Shown: piece after piece, positions 1 through 6,711 of the stretch | Numbering within the stretch: the first letter of the stretch is position 1 | How the letters are laid out: each line of letters starts with the position of its first letter | Origin: Bacteroidia bacterium | Lineage (GTDB): Bacteria; Bacteroidota; Bacteroidia; Cytophagales; Cyclobacteriaceae | Length of the DNA: 12,233 bases | Assembly (NCBI GenBank): GCA_025356795.1 | Contig: JANXRR010000165.1 | Coordinates: 1-12,233, forward strand | Direction: 5' to 3' | Made by a program: the position numbers and the translations under genes | The notes under the pieces: model-generated | Database searches by the model: none | What the model saw: the letters and a program-made list of their open reading frames with translations, nothing else | What the model was told of the DNA's origin: nothing

Positions 1-1397
1 CGCAAATCGTGTGAAATAATTGAAAAGAATTTATCCTTTACCTTATTAAGTTGCTCTAATTCTATGGCTCTTTGCTTTATCTCTTCTTGATGCTCGAGTA
101 GAAGCTTGTTGATTCTAAGTCGTCTTTGCCCACTTCTGTACACAGTAAATAGTACAATAGCTGTCAAAGCCATAGCTACTACCAATATGTTTCTTATAAA
201 TTCTTCTTGTTTAATTGCTCTTGTCTGTTGGTTTTTAAATGCAGTTAATTCGGCTATTTCTGTATCCTTATTTTTTGTTTCAAATCGGAGTTGATTTTGA
301 AAAGTTCTTGCTAGGGTTTCACGACTAACAATACTGTCGCTTAAAGCCTTTGCTGACTTATAATAATGCAAAGCATTTTGGAAATCTTTCTTTAATTCAG
401 CCAATGAGGCAAGTTGATTTAAGCTTTCTGATTCAGCTTTTCTGGCATTTATGCTATTGGCCAACGCTCTGCTTTCTTCGGTAAGGCGTAGCGCGGAGTC
501 AAGTTTCCCTTGCTGTAAGAATACCTTTCCTCTTCCTAACTTTATTTGAGTAATGCCAAAAAGGTTATTAGATTTTGCATAGATTTTCATAGCACTATCG
601 TAGTAAGCAAATGCTTTTGAAAACTTACTTTGCTTTAAAGCCACTTCTCCTAACTTTTTGAGAAGTTCTGGTTCAAGAATATATTGTTTTTGTTTGCGGG
701 TAAGTTGGATAGATAGCAACAAAGCTTCTTCAGCTTTACCGAGCTGATCTCTTCGTTGATAGATGTCGCCAGCTTCATCTAAAATATATGCTTCGGCAGA
801 GGGTTCTTTAATCTTAAGACTTATTTCTCGACTTATGTCCAAGTATTTAAGCGCTTCTTCATATTGCCCTAATTCTTTAAATACAGAAGCTAGGTTAATA
901 CATGCATTGGATATTTTTAGAGAATCTTTTATGGCAACTGAAATCCGATAGGTCTGCGAAAAATAATAATAGGCTTCATCAAATTCTCCGAGCTCTTCAT
1001 AATCAAATCCTAAAAAATTTAAGTACGCTGCAATTTGAGTGCTATCCTTCAGGCTTACCGCGAGCTTGAGTAAATCTTGATCGTAGGTGAGTGCCGAGAT
1101 AAAATCGCCATTGATTGAGTATAGATAAGATTTTCGGGAGTAACACAATGCCTTTGCCCAATCCCATCCCTTTTGGTTTGATATTTTTAATGCTTGGTTA
1201 GCAAATGATAACGACTTGGGGTAATTAATGTATTGATATTCTGCTGATAGAGTAACCAAGGTTCTAATTTTCAGCGAATCCTTCACTTCTTTTTTCAAGT
1301 GATTTTCGAGACTATCAATGGAGGTTTGAGCAGAGACTGCTATACTGCTGAAGATAATTAAAAGATTGGCAAGAAATGGAAGGGTGCTTTTGGACAT
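1..1397 (-). CDS. TPR-containing sensor histidine kinase, partial (C-terminus beyond left edge)
   Basis: The reading frame is open from an ATG at 1397 to the window edge, giving 465 complete codons with no stop. A signal peptide is visible at residues 1-23 (cleavage VSA|Q). It is followed by about six to eight TPR-like helical pairs over residues 30-350, for example around 123-157 (AYLNFLGFDYEELGEFDEAY), 163-199 and 246-278. A short coiled coil covers about 355-400, one membrane helix about 402-421 (ILVVAMALTAIVLF), and a cytoplasmic coiled linker leads to the H-box FFSIISHDLR. The phospho-acceptor would be His463, codon at 9-11. Known family: TPR sensor kinases of Bacteroidota whose periplasmic TPR domain senses an unknown signal and whose HisKA/HATPase core phosphorylates a response regulator. 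The ATPase domain and any receiver or DNA-binding domain lie outside the window, so a hybrid kinase cannot be excluded. The partner regulator is not visible. It is read in the same direction as murI, 113 bases downstream of it, and probably has its own promoter. Confidence 0.93.
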   Translation of the reverse strand, partial: MSKSTLPFLANLLIIFSSIAVSAQTSIDSLENHLKKEVKDSLKIRTLVTLSAEYQYINYPKSLSFANQALKISNQKGWDWAKALCYSRKSYLYSINGDFISALTYDQDLLKLAVSLKDSTQIAAYLNFLGFDYEELGEFDEAYYYFSQTYRISVAIKDSLKISNACINLASVFKELGQYEEALKYLDISREISLKIKEPSAEAYILDEAGDIYQRRDQLGKAEEALLLSIQLTRKQKQYILEPELLKKLGEVALKQSKFSKAFAYYDSAMKIYAKSNNLFGITQIKLGRGKVFLQQGKLDSALRLTEESRALANSINARKAESESLNQLASLAELKKDFQNALHYYKSAKALSDSIVSRETLARTFQNQLRFETKNKDTEIAELTAFKNQQTRAIKQEEFIRNILVVAMALTAIVLFTVYRSGQRRLRINKLLLEHQEEIKQRAIELEQLNKVKDKFFSIISHDL

Positions 1398-1455
1398 TAG
1401 AAAGTTTTAATTGAAGAAAACCCGATCATAATTTAAAGTAGAGGTCAAAATTTTT

Positions 1456-1471
1456 TTTAACTCCTGTTAAA
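1456..1471. promoter_or_regulatory. Palindrome upstream of the sensor kinase gene
   Basis: A perfect inverted repeat, TTTAAC then TCCT then GTTAAA, lies in the 113-base spacer between the murI stop and the kinase start, 59-74 bases before the kinase ATG. On the minus strand it is followed by a run of A rather than T, so it does not look like an intrinsic terminator for murI. An operator half-site pair is one reading. Chance in AT-rich DNA is another. No convincing Bacteroidota -7 element (TAnnTTTG) was found in the spacer; the best is TAACTTTA at 1475-1468 on the minus strand, which misses the final G. Confidence 0.25.
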
Positions 1472-1510
1472 GTTACACTAAAACTTATATTAAGTGATAG
1501 GATTGTTGGA

Positions 1511-2320
1511 TTAATTCCACAAGGGATGTTTTTGGAGACGCACAATTTTTCCAAAAAATAGTTGCGTAGAAGCTTCGAATGATTCAGTGTAATCCGATAC
1601 CAAGAAGGAATGAGATGGGGGTGAATGGCTTAGTAAATTATTACTTACTAATAAATCTTTCAATGCCAGCGCCACTATTTCTGACGAATCTAGGATATTA
1701 ATTGTGTTTTTAAAATAGGATTCAATTTCAGATTTTATTAACGGGTAATGTGTGCAAGCCAGTATAAGAGCATCAATATTTTCGAACATTTTATTTTGCA
1801 AATATTCTTCTATTAAATCGTGACTTATTTTATTGTTAAAATAACCCTCCTCAATCATTGGCGCAAGCAAAGGCGTTGCCAACGATGAAAGCGTTATACT
1901 TTCAGTAATTTCTTTAAGCTTTCTTGAATAAATGCCTGATTGTATGGTTCGTTTGGTGCCAATTAAACCGATCTTTTTCCCGGCCAAATGAGAGGCTACC
2001 CAAGTCACCATAGGGTCTATTACATTTATTACATGTGCTTGTTTGTTTACATACTCTTTGAGCAGTTCATACGAAGCGGAGCTGGCAGAATTGCAAGCTA
2101 TTACAATTACTTTGCAGCCTCGACTTAGCAAAACGTCTGCTATTTTAATAGAATAAGCTTGAATGGCTGCTTCCGATTTATCACCGTAAGGAAGGTGAGC
2201 GGTATCGCCAAAATAAACAAGGCTTTCATTGGGAAGAAGTTTTGTGATGGCATGTGCAACAGTGAGCCCACCAATGCCACTATCAAACACGCCTATGGGA
2301 GAACAAGGGTTTTTAACCAT
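1511..2320 (-). CDS. murI: Glutamate racemase
   Basis: Cofactor-independent enzyme that interconverts L- and D-glutamate in the cytoplasm and so supplies D-Glu for the peptidoglycan stem peptide. The protein has 269 residues counted from the ATG at 2320, close to the usual 265-285. Family hallmarks are all present: the N-terminal IGVFDSGIGGLTV with the Asp-Ser pair (residues 13-14), YFGDTAHLPYG, the first catalytic Cys in ACNSAS (Cys76), the GLIGTKRT loop and the second catalytic Cys in LACTHYP (Cys189). The first motif reads CNSAS where CNTAS is most common, a conservative change. A TTG three codons upstream (2329) is an alternative start adding MIR. The ATG is preferred because the conserved region begins only seven residues later. 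Transcription runs away from fabI across a 60-base spacer. The kinase gene follows after 113 bases, too far to assume co-transcription. Confidence 0.96.
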   Translation of the reverse strand: MVKNPCSPIGVFDSGIGGLTVAHAITKLLPNESLVYFGDTAHLPYGDKSEAAIQAYSIKIADVLLSRGCKVIVIACNSASSASYELLKEYVNKQAHVINVIDPMVTWVASHLAGKKIGLIGTKRTIQSGIYSRKLKEITESITLSSLATPLLAPMIEEGYFNNKISHDLIEEYLQNKMFENIDALILACTHYPLIKSEIESYFKNTINILDSSEIVALALKDLLVSNNLLSHSPPSHSFLVSDYTESFEASTQLFFGKIVRLQKHPLWN

Positions 2321-2380
2321 ACGTATCAATTAGCAATTATCAATTATATTGTGCCTTAATTAATACCCTAAAAATAGACA
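2321..2380. promoter_or_regulatory. Divergent murI / fabI promoter region
   Basis: These 60 very AT-rich bases are the only space available for promoters of two essential genes read in opposite directions. On the minus strand TATAATTG (2348-2341) matches the Bacteroidota -7 consensus TAnnTTTG at all but one fixed position and is the best candidate for murI. No TTTG-like -33 box sits at the expected distance. No good -7 element was seen for fabI, whose leader ends in AAAATAGACA before the ATG. The existence of promoters here follows from gene orientation. Their exact position is not resolved. Confidence 0.5.
2327..2347. repeat. Three tandem copies of the heptamer CAATTAK
   Basis: CAATTAG, CAATTAT and CAATTAT follow each other with an exact 7-base period inside the murI/fabI divergent spacer, ending 33 bases before the fabI ATG and starting 7 bases before the murI ATG. 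The array overlaps the TATAATTG candidate -7 box on the minus strand. It may be a small microsatellite or a clustered protein-binding site. The sequence does not say which. Confidence 0.7.
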
Positions 2381-3196
2381 ATGATGGCTTATAACTTACT
2401 GAAAGGAAAACGAGGAATTATTTTTGGAGCACTTGACGAAAATTCAATAGCTTGGAAAACTGCCTTAAAAGTACATGAAGAAGGAGGTTCTTTTACCCTT
2501 TCCAATGCTCCCATAGCAATGCGCTTAGGCAAGATAAATGAACTGGCAGCTCGGTGCAATACTTCCGTAATTCCTGCCGATGCAACTTCTGAAGAAGACC
2601 TTATTAAACTCTTTAACGGCTCAGTTGAAATGCTTGGCGGTAAAATTGATTTCGTACTTCACTCCATTGGTCAAAGCCCTAACATACGCAAAGGGCGTTC
2701 GTATGGCGATTTGAATTATGAATGGTATTTAAAAACAATTGATATCTCTGCTTTGTCTTTTCATAAAGTAATGCAAACAGCCGAGAAGACCGATGCTATG
2801 AATGAATGGGGTTCTATAGTTGCGTTATCTTATATAGCGGCTCAACGCAATTATCCAGATTATACTGACATGGCGCAGGCCAAAGCCATGCTTGAATCTA
2901 TTGCTAGGAGTTATGGTGCCCGTTTTGCCAAGCTTAAGAAAGTAAGAGTAAATACAATTTCTCAATCGCCCACCAGAACAACTGCCGGTGCTGGCATTAC
3001 TGGCTTTGATGTGTTTTACGATTTTGCTAACATGATGTCTCCACTTGGCAATGCCACTGCCGATGATTGTGCCAATTATGTAGTTTCGTTATTTTCAGAT
3101 TTCACCAGATTAGTTACCATGCAAAATTTATTTCATGATGGTGGCTTCTCAGGTTCGGGTATCACTGAGGAATTAGTAGAACGCCTTTCTAAATAG
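2381..3196 (+). CDS. fabI: Enoyl-[acyl-carrier-protein] reductase (NADH), FabI type
   Basis: Catalyses the last reduction of each elongation cycle in type II fatty acid synthesis, trans-2-enoyl-ACP to acyl-ACP, in the cytoplasm. It is the family inhibited by triclosan. The 271-residue protein is a short-chain dehydrogenase fold with the FabI-style nucleotide motif GALDENSIAW (16-25), the LHSIGQSP segment (93-100), and catalytic residues Tyr151, Tyr161, Met164 and Lys168. These have the same spacing as Tyr146, Tyr156, Met159 and Lys163 of the E. coli enzyme. After the active site it reads ISQSPTRTTAG, where E. coli has ISAGPIRTLAA. I recall this as typical of Bacteroidota FabI. The gene begins ATGATG, so the second ATG (2384) may be used, giving MAYNLLKG as in homologues. 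It is divergent from murI. The downstream gene ispE is 133 bases away and may be transcribed separately. Confidence 0.95.
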   Translation: MMAYNLLKGKRGIIFGALDENSIAWKTALKVHEEGGSFTLSNAPIAMRLGKINELAARCNTSVIPADATSEEDLIKLFNGSVEMLGGKIDFVLHSIGQSPNIRKGRSYGDLNYEWYLKTIDISALSFHKVMQTAEKTDAMNEWGSIVALSYIAAQRNYPDYTDMAQAKAMLESIARSYGARFAKLKKVRVNTISQSPTRTTAGAGITGFDVFYDFANMMSPLGNATADDCANYVVSLFSDFTRLVTMQNLFHDGGFSGSGITEELVERLSK

Positions 3197-3329
3197 GATG
3201 TGAGACATACCACACGAAGAAGTAAAATGGAGATGGTCTAAGTTAGCTACTATGTTCGACTTGCGGAGAACCACCAACATCAACAATTTTTAATGCTCGG
3301 CATGCTGCCTATAACTAACGTGTAACACA
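3197..3329. other. 133-base non-coding spacer with several short inverted repeats
   Basis: This is the longest gene-free stretch in the window. No reading frame of useful length and no U-rich terminator was found. It is about 41% GC by hand count, higher than the 5118-5209 spacer. It holds a small hairpin GGCA-TGC-TGCC (3299-3309), a near-palindrome GTGTAACAC just before the ispE start (3320-3328), and an imperfect long-range pair GTTAGCTA (3242-3249) / TAACTAAC (3312-3319, one mismatch). The arrangement superficially recalls an integron attC site, but GTT and AAC are in the wrong order. It may hold the ispE promoter, a small RNA or a decayed repeat. None can be shown. Confidence 0.45.
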
Positions 3330-4139
3330 ATGGTATCATTTCCGCCTTGCAAAATAAACTTGGGGTTAAACATCACCTCCAAGAGGGCAGATGGATATCA
3401 TGATATTGAAACTTGTTTTTATCCTCTGCCATGGACGGACATCCTGGAAATTATTCCATCGAGGGAGTTTTCTTTTTTATATTCAGGCACTGCGATACCG
3501 GGAGAGCTTGATCAAAATCTGTGCATAAAGGCGTATCAACTTTTACGCGAAGATTTTGATCTGCCTTCGGTCTCCATTCACCTTCATAAAATTATTCCTA
3601 CAGGAGCAGGTTTAGGCGGTGGCTCATCTGATGCAGCGCATACACTTAAACTTTTGAATACAATTTTTGACCTGGATCTTTCTCTTGAAGCCCTTAAAAA
3701 ATACGCCTCAAAACTAGGTAGCGATTGTAGTTTCTTTATTGAAGCTAAACCCATGCTTGGCGAAGGAAAGGGCGAAATTTTAACTGCCCTCGCATTAGAT
3801 TTAAGGGGATATTATTTGATATTGGTAAAGCCGGATGTTCATATTTCAACGGCAGAAGCTTATGCTAAGGTGAAGCTTCAACTTTCATTTAAAAACATTA
3901 AAAATTATTTGGAAAAATCGCACATCACGGAGTGGAGAAATCAATTGAAAAATGATTTTGAAGAGAGTGTTTTTAAAAACCATACAATTATAGGTGAAAT
4001 AAAAGCCACGATGTATAAAAAAGGAGCATTGTATGCCAGCATGAGCGGCTCGGGTTCGTCAGTATTTGGGCTATTCAATTTTCAAGTTGATTTGAAACAG
4101 CAGTTTTATGGAATGACATACTGGGCGGGAAGTTTGTAG
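3330..4139 (+). CDS. ispE: 4-diphosphocytidyl-2-C-methyl-D-erythritol kinase
   Basis: GHMP-family kinase that phosphorylates CDP-ME at the 2-hydroxyl with ATP, the fourth step of the MEP pathway to IPP and DMAPP, in the cytoplasm. The 269-residue protein begins with CKINLGLNI (Lys8 is the conserved substrate/catalytic-site lysine) and continues with RADGYHDIET. The glycine-rich ATP loop PTGAGLGGGSSDAA lies at 90-103, LGSDCSFF carries the catalytic Asp132, and the C-terminal GHMP motif is SMSGSGSSVFGLF (about 242-254). The length is slightly shorter than the E. coli enzyme (283). The ATG at 3330 is well placed because the conserved PPCKINL starts at residue 5. The threonine dehydrogenase gene follows after 30 bases, so the two may be co-transcribed although their pathways are unrelated. 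Confidence 0.95.
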   Translation: MVSFPPCKINLGLNITSKRADGYHDIETCFYPLPWTDILEIIPSREFSFLYSGTAIPGELDQNLCIKAYQLLREDFDLPSVSIHLHKIIPTGAGLGGGSSDAAHTLKLLNTIFDLDLSLEALKKYASKLGSDCSFFIEAKPMLGEGKGEILTALALDLRGYYLILVKPDVHISTAEAYAKVKLQLSFKNIKNYLEKSHITEWRNQLKNDFEESVFKNHTIIGEIKATMYKKGALYASMSGSGSSVFGLFNFQVDLKQQFYGMTYWAGSL

Positions 4140-4169
4140 AAAGCCGGTCACACAAAAAATAGTTGATTA

Positions 4170-5117
4170 ATGAAGCAAGACAAAATTTTACTCATTGGAG
4201 CAGGTGGCCAATTAGGTTCAGAACTTACTCAAGGCCTTTGGACTATTTATGGCAAAGACAATGTTATTGCCAGTGACATAAAAGATGCGCAGGGCATACT
4301 CAAAGAGGGTCGTTACGAAAAGTTTGATGTAATGCAGCGCGACAAACTTTTTGAACTCCTTAAGAAAAGCGAAATCACACAGATTTATCACCTTGCCGCC
4401 TTGCTTTCTGCAACAGGCGAAAAAGATCCTAGATGGGCCTGGAAGCTCAACATGGAAAGCCTGCTTTTTGTGTTAGAAGCTGCTCAGGAATTAAAGCTTG
4501 CTAAAGTGTATTGGCCTAGTTCAATTGCGGCCTTCGGGCCAACAACGCCTAAACAAAATACCCCACAAGATACCATTATGGATCCCACCACAGTATATGG
4601 TATTACTAAACTGGCAGGCGAACTTTGGTGTGAATATTACTTTAGAAGATATGGTGTAGATGTGCGCAGTCTTCGCTATCCTGGTTTAATTGGTTACAAA
4701 ACTCCTCCGGGGGGGGGCACCACTGATTATGCCGTAGATATTTATTTTAAAGCAGTAAAAGAAAAGAAGTACGAGTGCTTTCTTGCACCAGACACATACT
4801 TACCCATGATGTACATGGAAGATGCAGTTAAGGCCACACTGGATTTGATGGAAGCTCCTGCCGAAAAAGTAAAGGTGAGAACGAGCTACAATATTTCTTC
4901 CATGTGTTTTTGCCCAGCACAAATTGCGGCCACTATAAAGAAACATATCCCTGATTTTAACATTACCTACAAACCAGACTTTCGCCAAGCCATTGCCGAT
5001 TCGTGGCCAAAGTCATTAGATGATTCTCAAGCCCGTGCTGATTGGGGCTGGCAACATAAATTCGGACTTGATGAAATGACTGCCGATATATTGAAAAACA
5101 TTGGATCACATTTATAA
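4170..5117 (+). CDS. L-threonine 3-dehydrogenase, NAD-dependent epimerase (extended SDR) type
   Basis: Oxidises L-threonine to 2-amino-3-ketobutyrate with NAD+, the first step of threonine breakdown to glycine and acetyl-CoA. The protein has 315 residues. The Rossmann motif GAGGQLGSEL is at 10-19, Asp36 ends the second strand and suits NAD rather than NADP, and the extended-SDR triad is Ser118 (WPSSIAAFGP), Tyr143 and Lys147 (VYGITK). The segment RYPGLIGYKTPPGGGTTDYA (169-188) and LPMMYMEDAVKAT separate this family from GalE-like sugar epimerases, and they match the threonine dehydrogenases first described in cold-adapted Bacteroidota. It is unrelated to the zinc-dependent Tdh of E. coli. The partner ligase (kbl) is not in this window. 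Codons for Gly181-183 contain a run of nine G. A broader annotation as NAD-dependent epimerase/dehydratase is the fallback. Confidence 0.9.
   Translation: MKQDKILLIGAGGQLGSELTQGLWTIYGKDNVIASDIKDAQGILKEGRYEKFDVMQRDKLFELLKKSEITQIYHLAALLSATGEKDPRWAWKLNMESLLFVLEAAQELKLAKVYWPSSIAAFGPTTPKQNTPQDTIMDPTTVYGITKLAGELWCEYYFRRYGVDVRSLRYPGLIGYKTPPGGGTTDYAVDIYFKAVKEKKYECFLAPDTYLPMMYMEDAVKATLDLMEAPAEKVKVRTSYNISSMCFCPAQIAATIKKHIPDFNITYKPDFRQAIADSWPKSLDDSQARADWGWQHKFGLDEMTADILKNIGSHL
4709..4717 (+). repeat. Homopolymer run of nine G inside the threonine dehydrogenase gene
   Basis: Codons CCG GGG GGG GGC encode Pro180-Gly183 of the conserved PPGGGTTDY active-site segment. GGG glycine codons are unusual in this AT-rich window, and the nine-base run is its longest G tract. 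A one-base slip would shift the frame in the middle of the gene. As given, the frame is intact. Confidence 0.9.
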
Positions 5118-5141
5118 TCTTCTTTAGTTTTTAGGATTATA
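5113..5141 (+). terminator. Possible stem-loop overlapping the threonine dehydrogenase stop codon
   Basis: TATAATCTT (5113-5121) pairs with AGGATTATA (5133-5141) over nine base pairs, including one G-U pair, with an 11-base U-rich loop. The stop codon TAA (5115-5117) lies in the left arm. The stem is AT-rich and is not followed by a U tract, so it is a weak candidate for an intrinsic terminator. It could instead stabilise the 3' end of the ispE-threonine dehydrogenase transcript. The rest of the spacer to the flippase gene is AT-rich with no clear promoter. Confidence 0.3.
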
Positions 5142-5209
5142 TTGAGGGCAATCCCACTTTCTAAAATAAATATTTTTTCCTCGTCTATAATTCTCTTCCA
5201 GAATAGCCC

Positions 5210-6652
5210 ATGTCTAAACTAAAAAAACTTGCTGGCGAAACCGTTTTCTACGGACTAAGCACAATTGTGCCTCGTGGGTTAAACTTTTTCCTAGTTGCCC
5301 TTCATACCAGAATTTTTGAGCCCAAAGAATATGGAGTTATTACCAACCTGCTTGGGTATGTTGCCTTGCTTAACATCGTTTACATGTTTGGCATGGAGAC
5401 GACCTATTTCAGGTTCGTGAATCAGCCTAAAGCCGATAAAAAAAAGTTGTTCAATCAAGCGCAAACAATTGTTGTTTCTATCAGCACTTTTATCACTGCA
5501 TTATTAATTGTTTTTTCAACCCCATTATCTCACCATCTTCATATTGATAATCATCCGGAGTTTATTATTTGGTTAGCGCTCATCATGTTGATCGATGCAA
5601 GTGTTGCCATACCATTTGCGCGGTTGCGCAATGAGAAAAAACCAATTCGTTTTGCTGCTGCCAAGCTTATTAATGTGGGCATTGTGCTTTTATTAAGTTA
5701 CATTTTCCTTTCCTTAAAAGTTGGGTACCACCCTGCAATTGGTGTGGGTTACGTTTTTCTTATCAACTTAATCGCCAATGCATTTTACCTATTTTATTTA
5801 GTCAGACTATTGCTTGAATGGCGGCCAGAGTTTGATAGGGCGGCTTTTAAGAAGATGTTGATTTACTCCTACCCAATTATGCTTACAGGGTTGGCCGGTA
5901 TAACCAACGAAATGTTTTCACGGATAACACTTGGTTGGTGGCTTCCTTCAGGATTTTATGCAAACCAAACAACAGATGAGGCACTTGGTGTATTCGGAGC
6001 TTGTTATAAATTTTCTGTCATAATGCTTCTGGCAATTCAGGCATTTAGATTTGCCGCAGAACCCTTTTTCTTTTCAAACGCAGCAGACAAAAATTCGCCC
6101 AAATTATTTGCGCAAGTCAATCACTATTTCACTGTTTTCGGCTGCATTTTGTTGCTCACCATTTCAATTAATATGGATTTGTTTAAGTTTTATATTTCTT
6201 CAAGGTATTGGGAAGGATTGCCCATTGTGCCCATACTCTTGCTGGCTTACTTGATTATAGGGTGCAATTATAATTTTAATGTCTGGTTTAAGGTTACCGA
6301 CAAAACTTACTTTGGAACTATCATTACAGTTGGTGGAGCGGTGTTAACCATCAGCTTAAATTACCTATTGATCCCCATAGGTGGATACCTAGCTTCAAGC
6401 CTGGTTACATTAATTGTATTCTTTCTAATGGCCGCGAGCTGTTATGCCCTTGGGCAGAAATATTATCCCATACCCTACAAGATTACTCATGAGTTGATAC
6501 TGATCGCTATTACCATCGCTTTGGTTTATGGTGTTTCTTATTTTACAATCCCAAATCAAATTTTAGCAACAGCCTTTCATTTAGTTATTTTAGTAGCCTT
6601 TGTAGTAGGTATTTACTTTGTTGAAAGAAGGGAACTTCGCACAATCAGTTAA
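5210..6652 (+). CDS. Wzx-like oligosaccharide flippase / polysaccharide biosynthesis membrane protein
   Basis: A 480-residue multi-pass inner-membrane protein of the MOP (MATE/Wzx/MurJ) superfamily, expected to move undecaprenyl-linked glycans across the membrane. Evidence is the typical N-terminus, with amphipathic KKLAGETVFYGLSTIVPRGL (residues 4-23) leading into the first helix, the RIFEPKEYGVITNL segment, and about 12-14 hydrophobic helices through to ELRTIS at the end. A basic loop around residues 145-155 (RLRNEKKPIRFAAAK) fits the positive-inside pattern. It is not MurJ by eye, because its N-terminus is of the polysaccharide synthesis (Polysacc_synt) type. The substrate cannot be deduced. 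No glycosyltransferase genes surround it; instead it sits 59 bases before the TPR, DUF4292 and EnvC genes. This suggests a housekeeping envelope role rather than capsule-locus membership. Confidence 0.85.
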   Translation: MSKLKKLAGETVFYGLSTIVPRGLNFFLVALHTRIFEPKEYGVITNLLGYVALLNIVYMFGMETTYFRFVNQPKADKKKLFNQAQTIVVSISTFITALLIVFSTPLSHHLHIDNHPEFIIWLALIMLIDASVAIPFARLRNEKKPIRFAAAKLINVGIVLLLSYIFLSLKVGYHPAIGVGYVFLINLIANAFYLFYLVRLLLEWRPEFDRAAFKKMLIYSYPIMLTGLAGITNEMFSRITLGWWLPSGFYANQTTDEALGVFGACYKFSVIMLLAIQAFRFAAEPFFFSNAADKNSPKLFAQVNHYFTVFGCILLLTISINMDLFKFYISSRYWEGLPIVPILLLAYLIIGCNYNFNVWFKVTDKTYFGTIITVGGAVLTISLNYLLIPIGGYLASSLVTLIVFFLMAASCYALGQKYYPIPYKITHELILIAITIALVYGVSYFTIPNQILATAFHLVILVAFVVGIYFVERRELRTIS

Positions 6653-6690
6653 TAAGCTCTAAACAACAAGTATAAACTAGGATTTTTGGT

Positions 6691-6698
6691 TAATTTTG
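6691..6698 (+). promoter_or_regulatory. Candidate Bacteroidota -7 promoter element before the TPR gene
   Basis: TAATTTTG matches the Bacteroidota consensus TAnnTTTG at every fixed position. Transcription would begin only about 5-8 bases before the TTG start at 6712, giving an almost leaderless message. No TTG/TTTG -33 box is present 17-23 bases upstream, so the promoter is incomplete and the match may be chance. Confidence 0.3.
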
Positions 6699-6711
6699 AA
6701 GATTCAAAAAA

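Noticed and set aside
106..951. Two plus-strand frames at 106-294 and 763-951
   Set aside because: They are antisense to the sensor kinase, whose minus-strand frame is open across the whole interval and has clear TPR, membrane and H-box features.
2159..2359. A 66-codon plus-strand frame running through the start of murI into the divergent spacer
   Set aside because: Antisense to the conserved N-terminus of MurI. No motif and no plausible start signal.
3242..3319. Possible integron attC site between fabI and ispE
   Set aside because: An attC has RYYYAAC on the left and GTTRRRY on the right. Here GTT is on the left and AAC on the right, neither matches the full consensus, and no cassette or integrase is nearby.
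5142..5155. GGG-CAAT-CCC mini hairpin after the threonine dehydrogenase gene
   Set aside because: The stem is only three base pairs and is not followed by a U tract, so it is not a supportable terminator.
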